A DNA stretch of 50,740 nucleotides from IMG/VR virus record IMGVR_UViG_3300037628_000359, positions 1 to 50,740 of that record. One strand, given 5' to 3'. The notes under the pieces are model-generated. The model was given only the letters and a program-made list of their open reading frames with translations. It was not told the origin of the DNA and made no database searches. The stretch is from a virus. Within the stretch, counting starts at the first letter, position 1; every line of letters starts with the position of its first letter. Position numbers and translations under genes: made by a program. Of this stretch, positions 7,673 to 15,188 are shown one piece after another.

Positions 7673-7900
7673 ATGACTAAATTAGAAAAACAAATGATTA
7701 TTGGTGTTTTGGTAGTTGGTGTCCTCGGTGCCATGGCGATTCATAATATAATTAATCAAGGAGGTAAAGCTTACGAGCTATACAAAATAACTACCGATGC
7801 ACACAAACAAAAGTGTTTAGATAAATTCAAGACTATAGAATATGAGATGGTAAACGATGTTCTATACTGTAAATCTACTAACGGGTTAGTGAAATATTAA
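7673..7900 (+). CDS. Small single-pass membrane protein, 75 aa
   Basis: One N-terminal hydrophobic segment (MIIGVLVVGVLGAMAIHNII) acts as signal anchor, followed by a ~50-residue domain with two cysteines (KCLDKF and LYCKS), so probably periplasmic with a disulfide. CTGGAG precedes the ATG. Not recognised. Confidence 0.7.
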   Translation: MTKLEKQMIIGVLVVGVLGAMAIHNIINQGGKAYELYKITTDAHKQKCLDKFKTIEYEMVNDVLYCKSTNGLVKY

Positions 7901-7926
7901 TTTATAGTTAACTAACTGGAGGATGT

Positions 7927-8058
7927 ATGACAGATGCAGAATTAATATTTCATATTGCTGTTTTGGTTGCTGTAGTTTGGTTAATTTATCAGTTAATAAG
8001 CATACATATCTCTGTTGAGAAATGGCTAAAAAGTTTAAAATCAGATGATAAGGAATGA
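7927..8058 (+). CDS. Small membrane protein, 43 aa
   Basis: Starts MTDAELIFHIAVLVAVVWLIY, a single transmembrane helix followed by a short Lys/Ser-rich tail. AACTGGAGG precedes the ATG. Not recognised. Together with 7138-7389 and 7673-7900 it makes three single-pass proteins directly after terC. Confidence 0.65.
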   Translation: MTDAELIFHIAVLVAVVWLIYQLISIHISVEKWLKSLKSDDKE

Positions 8059-8061
8059 TGT

Positions 8062-8520
8062 ATGAACAGAGAAATAAACAAAAAAGGTTACGCTGCAATA
8101 GGGCTAGACAACCCTAAATCGAGCTGTAACGTTGGCTCTGTGCTTCGCGCTGCTGGCGTGTACGATGCCGCTCTTGTTGTAGCGTCTCGCAAGCGTTGGC
8201 AAACTAGCGCTACTGATACTATGTCAGCATACAAACATATGCCATTTATTCATAACGTTGATGAATTACATGACTATATTCCTTTTGATTGTGTGCCCGT
8301 TGCTATTGAACTAATCGAAGGCGCAACACCATTGAATGAATTTAAACATCCAGAGCGAGCGTTCTACATCTTTGGCGCTGAAGATGCAACACTAGGTCAT
8401 AGGGTATTGAAGTATTGCAAACATACCGTTTATGTGCCAACTAACGGATGTATGAACCTAGCCGCCACGGTTAACGTAGTTTTATATGACCGACTAGCTA
8501 AGCAATTAAATAATCTATAA
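8062..8520 (+). CDS. SPOUT-class (SpoU/TrmH-like) RNA methyltransferase
   Basis: A 152-residue protein with the three SPOUT knot motifs: NVGSVLRAA (residues ~22-30), YIFGAEDATLG (~110-120) and MNLAATVNVVLYDRL (~134-148). The fold binds S-adenosylmethionine in a trefoil knot and usually methylates a 2'-O-ribose in tRNA or rRNA. It has only the catalytic domain, comparable to TrmL-type enzymes (~155 aa). The target could be host or phage tRNA; three tRNA genes lie elsewhere in this genome. It starts 3 bp after the preceding stop. Confidence 0.9.
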   Translation: MNREINKKGYAAIGLDNPKSSCNVGSVLRAAGVYDAALVVASRKRWQTSATDTMSAYKHMPFIHNVDELHDYIPFDCVPVAIELIEGATPLNEFKHPERAFYIFGAEDATLGHRVLKYCKHTVYVPTNGCMNLAATVNVVLYDRLAKQLNNL

Positions 8521-8538
8521 CAAGTATAAGGGGTAACT

Positions 8539-8808
8539 ATGAACATAAATAACTTGCCGATGAGGCTTAACGGTTTAAGGGTTGTTATATCTAAGCCAGT
8601 AAAATGTGAAATAAAAATAAAACGAACATGGAAAGAACGATTATTTACATGTCCATTCAAACCCTTTACTAAAACTAAAATAAGCTATGAATTAAAGGAA
8701 ACTTTAATAGACGGTCAAGTATTAAATATGGGTGATCATTTGATTATGACAGCCAAAACTTGGCATGCTTGTGAAATAGTAATGAACGAAGAGATGAATC
8801 ACCAATAA
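8539..8808 (+). CDS. Hypothetical protein, 89 aa
   Basis: Starts MNINNLPMRLNGLRVVISKP; beta-rich and basic with a WKERLFTCPFKPF segment. AAGGGG precedes the ATG. Its neighbours are the SPOUT enzyme and a cysteine-rich broken gene. No family recognised. Confidence 0.7.
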   Translation: MNINNLPMRLNGLRVVISKPVKCEIKIKRTWKERLFTCPFKPFTKTKISYELKETLIDGQVLNMGDHLIMTAKTWHACEIVMNEEMNHQ

Positions 8809-8818
8809 GGGGTAAGGT

Positions 8819-9054
8819 ATGGAATATTACACGCCTGATATGTGCGGCAGTGGACAACAAGGTATTTGCGCTAAATGTAAAAACCACCAACTGTAGAAGG
8901 TCACGATGGGTGCCTTGGTGTACTGCCAAGAGGTGAGGTAATGAACGCTTGTTGTGGTCATGGTAATGATAATCAAGCTTACGTTCAGTTTTGGAGTAAA
9001 CCAAGAATATCAGGACAAGATGCAATTAAATATATAACAGAGAATAAACTATGA
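8819..9054 (+). pseudogene. Cys-rich phage protein split by a -1 frameshift
   Basis: Frame A starts at ATG 8819 (MEYYTPDMCGSGQQGICAKC) and stops at 8894-8896. Frame B continues as KPPTVEGHDGCLGVLPRG, then VMNACCGHG and AYVQFWS, to the TGA at 9052-9054. Together they read as one conserved phage zinc-ribbon-like protein with a CxxC pair followed by GCLG-LP---VMNACCGHG. The break is at a run of five A (8879-8883); one extra A would restore the frame. It may be a sequencing or assembly slip, a real mutation, or programmed -1 slippage at AAAAAC. An alternative is translation of the second half alone from ATG 8941 (37 aa). Confidence 0.7.
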
Positions 9055-9467
9055 CCACAATAGCCTATCACCACGGTGATAAACAAATAGCAATTGATAG
9101 CCGTACGACAAGCGGCGGATTAATAAATACAGACAAAGCGATTAAGGTTTATAAATTTAACAATTACATACTATTTATGTGCGGTAGCCTTTCAGATATT
9201 GAAATTTTTATTGGTGAGTATCCAGATATAAAAACAAATGTTGATTGTGGTGGGTTTTTAATTGAAAACAAAGTGGCTTACGGGGTTTACGAGAAAGACG
9301 GTAAATTATGCAAATTCACGCTAACTTATAACGATGCTGATGGTAGTGGTTACGCATTTGCCCTAGCTGCTATGGACTTCGGTTGTGATGCAAGAGGCGC
9401 GGTTAAATATGCTATGACACGAGATATTTATACAGGCGGTAGAATCAAAGTTATTGACGTTAAATAA
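9051..9467 (+). CDS. Proteasome-like Ntn hydrolase (HslV/20S beta family)
   Basis: A 138-residue protein starting MTTIAYHHGDKQIAIDSRTTSGG. After Met removal a Thr would be the N-terminal nucleophile. The DSR at residues ~16-18 and the Lys in TDKAIK (~29) match the Asp17 and Lys33 positions of proteasome beta subunits. The glycine-rich turn at DGSGYAFALAAMDFGCDAR matches the family's G-SG-YA-gA pattern, where many proteasome-like proteins have glycine. It is shorter than HslV (~175 aa) and has no ATPase partner nearby. The start overlaps the previous stop as ATGA. Likely a phage protease or a self-assembling Ntn protein. Confidence 0.85.
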   Translation: MTTIAYHHGDKQIAIDSRTTSGGLINTDKAIKVYKFNNYILFMCGSLSDIEIFIGEYPDIKTNVDCGGFLIENKVAYGVYEKDGKLCKFTLTYNDADGSGYAFALAAMDFGCDARGAVKYAMTRDIYTGGRIKVIDVK

Positions 9468-9470
9468 CCT

Positions 9471-9701
9471 ATGACCAAATGCAACAAAATATCATTTCAC
9501 TCTCAACTTGAAGCAGCGAACTATATAAAATTTCTAAACGGACAGCCTAAGAAGAATAAAGGCCATTTAAAGAAGCTTAGAACTTACTATTGCTGGTACT
9601 GTAAAGAATGGCATTTAACGAGCCAAACAAAGCATTCAGCTAACGTAGTGAGACGTAAAAAGAGGGAGGATAGAGAAAGCGAAAAGCCTAGCGATGACTA
9701 G
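9471..9701 (+). CDS. Small zinc-ribbon-like phage protein
   Basis: A 76-residue basic protein with YYCWYCKEWHLTS (CxxC then H) and an Arg/Lys-rich tail. Similar short proteins with a YxCxxCxxWHLT motif are common in phages, function unknown. The SD-free start is 3 bp after the Ntn-hydrolase stop. Its 3' end forms the left half of a terminator hairpin. Confidence 0.75.
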   Translation: MTKCNKISFHSQLEAANYIKFLNGQPKKNKGHLKKLRTYYCWYCKEWHLTSQTKHSANVVRRKKREDRESEKPSDD

Positions 9702-9705
9702 GCTT
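9684..9705. terminator. Bidirectional terminator between convergent genes
   Basis: AAGCCTAG, loop CGATGA, CTAGGCTT: a perfect 8-bp stem followed by AATTTTTAA on the plus strand and preceded by an A-rich stretch that gives a U tract on the minus strand. It separates the rightward cargo operon (ends 9701) from the leftward HTH cassette 2 (ends 9711). Confidence 0.85.
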
Positions 9706-9710
9706 AATTT

Positions 9711-9893
9711 TTAATGTTTGTTTTTGCCTGGAGATACTAGAAGCTTTAACTTATTTTCATCTGCACCAGCCTTAACCGCGAAGTCAATAAGCCCGTTTAA
9801 TAATTGCTTCATATCAGAATATGTCACAAATACTTCTTTGTGTAATTCTGGGTTCTTGTTTATGTCGCGTATCTTGTATTGTTGAATACTCAT
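9711..9893 (-). CDS. Small protein of the HTH cassette (AGADE family), copy 2
   Basis: A 60-residue homologue of the 63-residue product at 4229-4420 (shared INKN, LH, F-TY-DM, AV-AGADE-KL). It is the last gene of the second leftward HTH-headed set. Unknown function. Two diverged copies in one genome suggest the protein works with its own HTH partner. Confidence 0.8.
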   Translation of the reverse strand: MSIQQYKIRDINKNPELHKEVFVTYSDMKQLLNGLIDFAVKAGADENKLKLLVSPGKNKH

Positions 9894-9935
9894 TTGTTAT
9901 TCCTTATTTATAAATTAATATATTCAAGCCACTCG

Positions 9936-10067
9936 TTACTTTTGCTTAAATAATTCCAAAACCCATAAGATAAAATCTCTTGCATCTTCTGAATTTTCAG
10001 CTTTATTTTTTATATCCGTTAAAACACCTTTCGCTTGCTCTTCTGTTAACTTATCTATAGTGATCAT
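9936..10067 (-). CDS. Hypothetical protein, 43 aa
   Basis: Acidic helical small protein starting MITIDKLTEEQAKGVLTDIK. TAAGGAATATAATA precedes the ATG. This gene has no counterpart in the first cassette. Not recognised. Confidence 0.6.
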   Translation of the reverse strand: MITIDKLTEEQAKGVLTDIKNKAENSEDARDFILWVLELFKQK

Positions 10068-10078
10068 TATTATATTCC

Positions 10079-10279
10079 TTAAGTGTTAAGTTGATTTACC
10101 ATTTCTTGCAAAGTATCTTTATAAAAATATACTGCAAATTCTTGTTCGCAATTCCAGTTTAAAACTTCTTTATTGACGAAGCATGGATATTCTTTAGGGT
10201 CTTCCGCTTCATCTCCTAAGAATATATTATCTAATTTCCAATTTTCAAACTCTAACTTGCTTTTTAAAAGCTTTATCAC
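10079..10279 (-). CDS. Hypothetical protein coupled to HTH regulator, copy 2
   Basis: A 66-residue protein whose ATG overlaps the HTH stop by 4 bp (ATGA), exactly like 4413-4658 in cassette 1. Acidic middle (LGDEAEDPKEYP), aromatic second half. Not recognised. The conserved coupling argues for a partner or antagonist of the HTH protein. Confidence 0.75.
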   Translation of the reverse strand: MIKLLKSKLEFENWKLDNIFLGDEAEDPKEYPCFVNKEVLNWNCEQEFAVYFYKDTLQEMVNQLNT

Positions 10280-10476
10280 TTACACTCCTTTATCAGTTCC
10301 CATAACTCACAATCAAGCGCTTTACTTATCTCTTCAAGCAAACCAAATGACGGTACGCGCTCGTTATTGCATAAACTGCACATGTATGGTCGAGTCACAC
10401 TAACAGCCTTTGCAAGCTTAGTTTGACTCATTTTCTTTCTTGCTAACATCAATCTAATACCTAATCCTAAATCCAT
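10276..10476 (-). CDS. Small HTH (XRE/Cro-type) regulator, copy 2
   Basis: A 66-residue HTH domain: MSQTKLAKAVSVTRPYMCSL forms helices 2-3, with SFGLLEEISKALDCELWELI as the C-terminal helices. It heads the second leftward set and lies back-to-back with the scaffold-coat operon, so it is well placed to control late head-gene expression as well as itself. Confidence 0.88.
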   Translation of the reverse strand: MDLGLGIRLMLARKKMSQTKLAKAVSVTRPYMCSLCNNERVPSFGLLEEISKALDCELWELIKECK

Positions 10477-10548
10477 AGTAAACCCTTTGTTAACGATATG
10501 CGTATCTATACCCTGTATTCTACCATTTATACCACTATTAGCAACGGC

Positions 10549-10577
10549 TTATGTAGTTTAACGCTAAACGGTATAAT
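10549..10577 (+). promoter_or_regulatory. Promoter candidate and operator-like palindrome upstream of scaffold gene
   Basis: A perfect -10 TATAAT (10572-10577) has a weak -35 TTATGT 17 bp upstream. Between them lies the inverted repeat GTTTAACGCTAAAC (10556-10569), the right place for a repressor. The 180-bp leader before the scaffold start is otherwise non-coding. Head genes need this promoter because the cargo island separates them from the portal. Confidence 0.55.
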
Positions 10578-10657
10578 TAACAAGTGGCGACAACAGCCTT
10601 GCATCCGCAAAAAGTTGGCCGACTTACGAGTCTATACCTATTCAAGGGCGTTATATC

Positions 10658-11545
10658 ATGAGTGAAGACACACAGCTACAAAACGATGCTGCTGAGGCAG
10701 AAGTAAATCTTAATCAAGCAGAAATCGCAGAGCCAGAAAAAGGCACAGGGTTAGCTCCTGAAAAGAGTGAAGCGGAACACAAAGAAAAGCCGCAAGTTGA
10801 TGATGCAGAGGCTGAAGCAGCAGCACAAAAAGCTAAAGCGCAAGAAGGCATTCAGAAGGCTATCAATAAAAGCCATCGAGAAGCGAGAGAAGCCGAGCGT
10901 AAAACCGCAGAGCTACAAACAAAACTTGATGAGATAGAAACGGAAAAACAGGAAAAACTAGCCGCTTCGGTTGCTAATATTCCAGATTTACCAGTTTATC
11001 CTTCAGAGCCTTTTGATGCAAATTATGCTGAGCAAGTAGCTAATTACAATCAAGCAATTATTGATCGTGATGCGAAGATACAAGCTAAAGCAACGTTTGA
11101 TGCAAATCAAAATATTTTAACGCAACAAACACAGTATCAACAACAACAACAGGCACAAGTAAAAGCTAACGAAATGGCAGAATTAAGTAATAGCTTTTTC
11201 GGGAACGCTAGAGATACAGGCGCTACAGACACTGAAATAAATTCAGTGATCAATTTATTAAATAACGCTGGTATGACTGGTGATCTAGGTGCAGCTATCA
11301 TGACTGATAAAACAGACGGTTATTTTATTGCTAAACATTTAGCGGAAAACCTTGTTGAAGTACATGAGTTGATGGCTATTAACCCGATTATGGCAGGAGC
11401 TAAATTAGCAGAAATCAAAGCTAAAGCTAGTGCATTAAAACCGAACACAACGCAAACCCCTAAACCTACGCAGGATATTAAAGGCGCAGGAGCTAAAACG
11501 GATTTGAATAAATATCCAAATAGCGATGGGGCAAAATTTACATAA
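10658..11545 (+). CDS. Scaffolding protein, P22 gp8-like
   Basis: A 295-residue protein (P22 gp8 is 303). It directs coat assembly and leaves the head before packaging is complete. Sequence signs: acidic, low-complexity N-terminus; Ala/Glu/Lys coiled coil (residues ~45-105); Gln-rich stretch (QQTQYQQQQQAQ); and a basic C-terminal end for coat binding. It lies directly upstream of the coat gene. Identification rests mainly on composition and position. Confidence 0.8.
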   Translation: MSEDTQLQNDAAEAEVNLNQAEIAEPEKGTGLAPEKSEAEHKEKPQVDDAEAEAAAQKAKAQEGIQKAINKSHREAREAERKTAELQTKLDEIETEKQEKLAASVANIPDLPVYPSEPFDANYAEQVANYNQAIIDRDAKIQAKATFDANQNILTQQTQYQQQQQAQVKANEMAELSNSFFGNARDTGATDTEINSVINLLNNAGMTGDLGAAIMTDKTDGYFIAKHLAENLVEVHELMAINPIMAGAKLAEIKAKASALKPNTTQTPKPTQDIKGAGAKTDLNKYPNSDGAKFT

Positions 11546-11560
11546 ACAGGAGCCACACTC

Positions 11561-12844
11561 ATGGCTAACAACTTTAACAATTTTACGCTAGAGATAGCTA
11601 AAGCATTCCTTGACGGCTTCGAGTCGGCAAGGGTTCTATCAAAAAACGTCAACACGCAAATGTTAGACGGTAAATTCAATCCTGATACGGGTACAGTCAC
11701 AGACTTTAAACGCCCTACTGACTATTTAACCGTTCGTTCATCTACTGGTGATGTATCTGGTGCTACAGCTTCTGATATCGTTACTGGTCGTGCACATGGT
11801 ACGGTTCAGGACTACTTTACATCGTTTGTCGAGTTTGACGAAGCAGATGAAGCCCTTAAAATGGGTAACCTAAAAGAATTGCTAGCGCCTATGGCTTTGC
11901 GAATGGTTACTGATTTAGAGCTTGATTTCGGTAAGTTTATGATGAGCAACGTAGGTTTATTATCTGGCACACCAGGAACTGCGATCACAACATGGTCCGA
12001 TGTGGCTAATGCTGGTGCGGTAATGAAATCAACCGGTGTCCCTAAAGATGGTGATTGGATTGCAGCGGTCAACAGTTTCACTCAAACCGCATTAGCTGAT
12101 ATTCAGCGCTCATTAGGTTCTGGTGGTTCAGCAGGTGCTTTAATCTCTGACGCTCATAAAAACGCTATTATCAGTGATAACTTTGGGGGTCTTAAAGTAA
12201 TGACAGCTGATACATTAGCTGCATATACCACGGATGCCGAAGCTGATAGGGCGGGTGTAATTGCTGCTGGTGGCCTTAACATTACTTATGTTGGCGCAAA
12301 AGATACTATGACGCAGGATATCGCTGTTAGTGGCTTCGGTGCTGGTGCAACAGTGATTAAAGCTGGTGAAGTGGTACAAATCACTGGTCGTAATCGCCTA
12401 AATCTAGCCACTCGCGAGTTAATGCTTGATGCTTCTGGTTCTGCAATCCTGTTCACAGGTGTTGTTACAACTGAAGTTACGTTGGCCGCTGGCGCTGGTA
12501 CTATCAATATTACTGGACCTGCAATCTTTGAGAGTGCTGCTGGTACAGGTGCTTACAATACGGTGGATACAGCGCCTATTATCGGTGATGTTGTTACCTT
12601 GTTAGGCCCTGCCGCAACGACTATTCAACCTAGTTTGTTCTGGCATAAGAACGCCTTCTCCATCGGTTCCGTACCTATCAAACGCCTTAGCGCTCAAGAT
12701 ACGTTTGCAGAGACTAAAGACGGTATTCAAATGCGTATTACTCAAGGTTCAGATTTCCTTGCGAATACCAACAAAGTCAGAATTGATATTCGACCTGCTT
12801 TTGCCGCACTAAACCCTTTCTGGGGTGGTCACCTTTACGGCTAA
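11561..12844 (+). CDS. Major capsid (coat) protein, P22 gp5-like
   Basis: A 427-residue protein (P22 gp5 is 430). The N-terminus MANNFNNFTLEIAKAFLDGF is followed by an E-loop region (VTDFKRPTDYLTVRS), P-domain helices (LAPMALRMVTDLELDFGKFM) and a Gly/Ala/Thr-rich inserted domain at ~220-345. The C-terminus resembles gp5, with DIRPAFAALNPFWGGH. It forms the procapsid with the scaffold. CAGGAGCC precedes the ATG. Confidence 0.88.
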   Translation: MANNFNNFTLEIAKAFLDGFESARVLSKNVNTQMLDGKFNPDTGTVTDFKRPTDYLTVRSSTGDVSGATASDIVTGRAHGTVQDYFTSFVEFDEADEALKMGNLKELLAPMALRMVTDLELDFGKFMMSNVGLLSGTPGTAITTWSDVANAGAVMKSTGVPKDGDWIAAVNSFTQTALADIQRSLGSGGSAGALISDAHKNAIISDNFGGLKVMTADTLAAYTTDAEADRAGVIAAGGLNITYVGAKDTMTQDIAVSGFGAGATVIKAGEVVQITGRNRLNLATRELMLDASGSAILFTGVVTTEVTLAAGAGTINITGPAIFESAAGTGAYNTVDTAPIIGDVVTLLGPAATTIQPSLFWHKNAFSIGSVPIKRLSAQDTFAETKDGIQMRITQGSDFLANTNKVRIDIRPAFAALNPFWGGHLYG

Positions 12845-12860
12845 TAAGTAGTTTATTTAT

Positions 12861-12885
12861 AAAGGGGTCAGATTCTTGGCCCTTT
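12861..12885 (+). terminator. Hairpin downstream of the coat gene
   Basis: AAAGGG, a 13-nt loop, then CCCTTT, followed by CATTTAAAA. Without a real T tract it is more likely a 3' stabiliser or partial terminator that keeps coat mRNA abundant relative to the tail genes downstream. Confidence 0.45.
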
Positions 12886-12907
12886 CATTTAAAACAAGAG
12901 ATAAATT

Positions 12908-13150
12908 ATGAAATTACTAACTGAATGGGTAAAGCCAAGTGGCGCACGACTAATGTTGAATGACGAAGATGCAACAGTTGAGCAAGCGGAAAAGAATGGC
13001 TGGATACGTTACAGCGAGACAGAAGAAGGACTTGCGGCCGCTAAAGAGTTTTTAGCCGCACAAGTGGCACAAGCTGAGTCTACGGTAAATGCAGCGAAAG
13101 CAAAACAGAAAGGTAAACCCGGACCAAAACCAAAGCAACCGCAGGATTAA
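12908..13150 (+). CDS. Hypothetical head-operon protein, 80 aa
   Basis: Small protein starting MKLLTEWVKPSGARLMLND, with a helical middle (AEKNGWIRYSETEEGLAAAKEFLAA is split by Gly/Trp) and a basic Pro/Lys/Gly C-terminal tail (GKPGPKPKQP). It sits between coat and the gp4-like gene in many similarly arranged phages. Role unknown; a minor head protein is possible. Confidence 0.75.
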   Translation: MKLLTEWVKPSGARLMLNDEDATVEQAEKNGWIRYSETEEGLAAAKEFLAAQVAQAESTVNAAKAKQKGKPGPKPKQPQD

Positions 13151-13153
13151 ATA

Positions 13154-13633
13154 ATGGAAACGGCTGAAAGTTTAATTAACGACTCACTCCAAGAGTTGAT
13201 AGTACAAGCATCTGAGCAGCCTATTCAACCAGTGGACTTTCAGACCGCTAAGCGCTATTTAAACCGCATGATGGCTGCTCTTGACTCTATCGGTATAGCT
13301 TTGGGCTACACGGTTGTAGTTGAGCCAGAAGACCCTATAACCGTTCCCGCTGGCGCTATCGAAGGGATGATTAAAAACTTAGCAGTTAAATTATCAACAC
13401 AATATAGCGTACCTGTTGGACCTCTTTTATTTCAGGAAGCTAAAGACGGCATAACGACAATGCGTAAGATCGCGCGTGTACCTCGTCGAACTGAATTGCC
13501 TTGCACATTACCAGTCGGTCAAGCCAACGAACATTTTGATAGCGACTGGCATTTCTTCCCATGCCCTGAAAGCGAATTATTAACAGAGCAGGGTGGCTCG
13601 ATTCTTTTAGAGGATGAAACAGCTAATGAATAG
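13154..13633 (+). CDS. Tail accessory factor / head-completion protein, P22 gp4-like
   Basis: A 159-residue protein (P22 gp4 is 166). It binds the portal after packaging and builds the neck. Family features are the helical N-terminus with LNRMMAALDSIGIALGY, the AIEGMIKNLAVKLSTQYSVPV helix, and the C-terminal DSDWHFFP motif matching the LNEWHYFPG of gp4. Its position between coat and gp10 fits. Confidence 0.85.
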   Translation: METAESLINDSLQELIVQASEQPIQPVDFQTAKRYLNRMMAALDSIGIALGYTVVVEPEDPITVPAGAIEGMIKNLAVKLSTQYSVPVGPLLFQEAKDGITTMRKIARVPRRTELPCTLPVGQANEHFDSDWHFFPCPESELLTEQGGSILLEDETANE

Positions 13634-15188
13634 CAAAAAAGAGAGTCAGTTTACAGCAGTTCCAGATTTCTCACCCGGTGATTTAGTCACAGGATTAAGA
13701 GGTGCTGGCAATGTAAACTTTCCTTATAGCGCTTTATTCGCTGCTATGAGCGGTTTATCATCACTTAACCAAGTTGGTGATCCTTTAGGCGCTCCAATAC
13801 TTGACCAGCCAGGTGCAGGCGTTAATAATTTCCGTAATATTGAATCAAGCAAAGGTATTATTGCAGCAGTAAGCGCTCAGGATGGCGTTGTTTTAGGTGC
13901 TAACTTTGTACAGAGTACGACAGGCTCGCCAATTATAAAAGACTTAAATGCGCTTCAATATCAGATTAGATCATTGGTTGGTGGTAGTGATATAAATATC
14001 GCGCCATCACCGGACGGAAATTCATTAGTAGTAAGTTTTGTCGGTGGTGGTACATCAACTAAAACAGTTGTTGTATCTCAAGAGTCTGATTTACCAGTTC
14101 CAGTAGCAGGAATAATCACTTTAGCTGATGATACAGATTATCTTTTTGTTCAAGATTTAACTACATCAAATAGATTTGTAAAAGGTGATAACCAAGTCCT
14201 ACGAGCGGCGGATTCTTCAATAGTAAAATTAACCTATACCGGCGTGGATACAATGTTCACCAGTGTAGATAAATCAAATAAAATTACAAAGATCAAGCTA
14301 AATGCTCCAAACGGTAAATTATTCGATATAACCGCAACATCTCCCGGTAAGGTTTTTCAATTTGTTAACGCTACTGTTGAATCATGCGATACCATCGGAA
14401 CTATTGGAAGTATGACAGCAGTCCAACTTTCAGATGTAGCATGGAATGATAATATAACGGATGGACTTCTATTAACAGGTTCGTTTACATTTTTCTTTAT
14501 TGGATTAAATATAGTTACGCAAAACAGCGGTGATTTTCTTGATTTGGGTACAGCAACCTTTGATGGGTTCACTGGTACTAATATTTTTGCAACTTTAGCG
14601 GGTGGAACATCTTTATTAAAAGGTGCTGCATCTAGTGCAAATATAAATAGCGGCGGATTAGGAGTATTAGAAAATACAAGAAAGAATGGCGCTGGTAGCA
14701 TATTATCAGGAATAACGGTAGATGATGCGAGATGGAATTTCGCGATCAATGATGATATACCTGACACTAGACCAGATGGTTTATTGTCGATGCAAGGCAA
14801 TGTAACAAATACAGTTATTTCAGGTATAGGCACTCCTGTATTAGTGGCTGGAGCGTGGGTAGTTGACTCAACTAGTCAAATGATAGGGACTACTGCTGGA
14901 AGATTGACGTATAACGGTGGCAAAAATGCTAAGTTACCGATCACTTCAAGCGTAACTGTTTCCCCAATTTCAGGCGGAACTATATCTGTATCTGCCGAAA
15001 TAGCCATTAACGGCACGGTAGTTTCGGGATCTAAAAGATCCGCATCTACATCAGCAGGAGGTAGTTCTTCAATAACAATTCCGTGGCAATTTGATTTTGC
15101 TACAACTAATTTTGTAGAAGTATTTGTAACCAACGAGGATAGCACTGTTGATCTTTTAGTATCATCCGCTATCCATAGGGTTAACTAA
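13626..15188 (+). CDS. Putative tail appendage/tailspike-like structural protein
   Basis: About 520 residues, Gly/Ser/Thr/Asn-rich and almost all beta by appearance. The first ~75 residues (SQFTAVPDFSPGDLV, then GAGNVNFPYSALFAAMSGL) look like a virion-attachment region. The remainder has repeated short strands and a C-terminal beta-sandwich-like segment. A start at 13626 (MNSKKESQF) overlaps the gp4 stop. An in-frame ATG at 13614 lies directly against AGAGG and is less likely. No enzymatic motif seen. Its place between gp4 and gp10 differs from P22, where nothing intervenes. Confidence 0.65.
   Translation: MNSKKESQFTAVPDFSPGDLVTGLRGAGNVNFPYSALFAAMSGLSSLNQVGDPLGAPILDQPGAGVNNFRNIESSKGIIAAVSAQDGVVLGANFVQSTTGSPIIKDLNALQYQIRSLVGGSDINIAPSPDGNSLVVSFVGGGTSTKTVVVSQESDLPVPVAGIITLADDTDYLFVQDLTTSNRFVKGDNQVLRAADSSIVKLTYTGVDTMFTSVDKSNKITKIKLNAPNGKLFDITATSPGKVFQFVNATVESCDTIGTIGSMTAVQLSDVAWNDNITDGLLLTGSFTFFFIGLNIVTQNSGDFLDLGTATFDGFTGTNIFATLAGGTSLLKGAASSANINSGGLGVLENTRKNGAGSILSGITVDDARWNFAINDDIPDTRPDGLLSMQGNVTNTVISGIGTPVLVAGAWVVDSTSQMIGTTAGRLTYNGGKNAKLPITSSVTVSPISGGTISVSAEIAINGTVVSGSKRSASTSAGGSSSITIPWQFDFATTNFVEVFVTNEDSTVDLLVSSAIHRVN

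Noticed and set aside
8879-8885. Canonical -1 programmed frameshift heptamer
   Set aside because: In the zero frame the site reads T-AAA-AAC, so the first position breaks the X-XXY-YYZ rule. A simple A deletion is equally likely.
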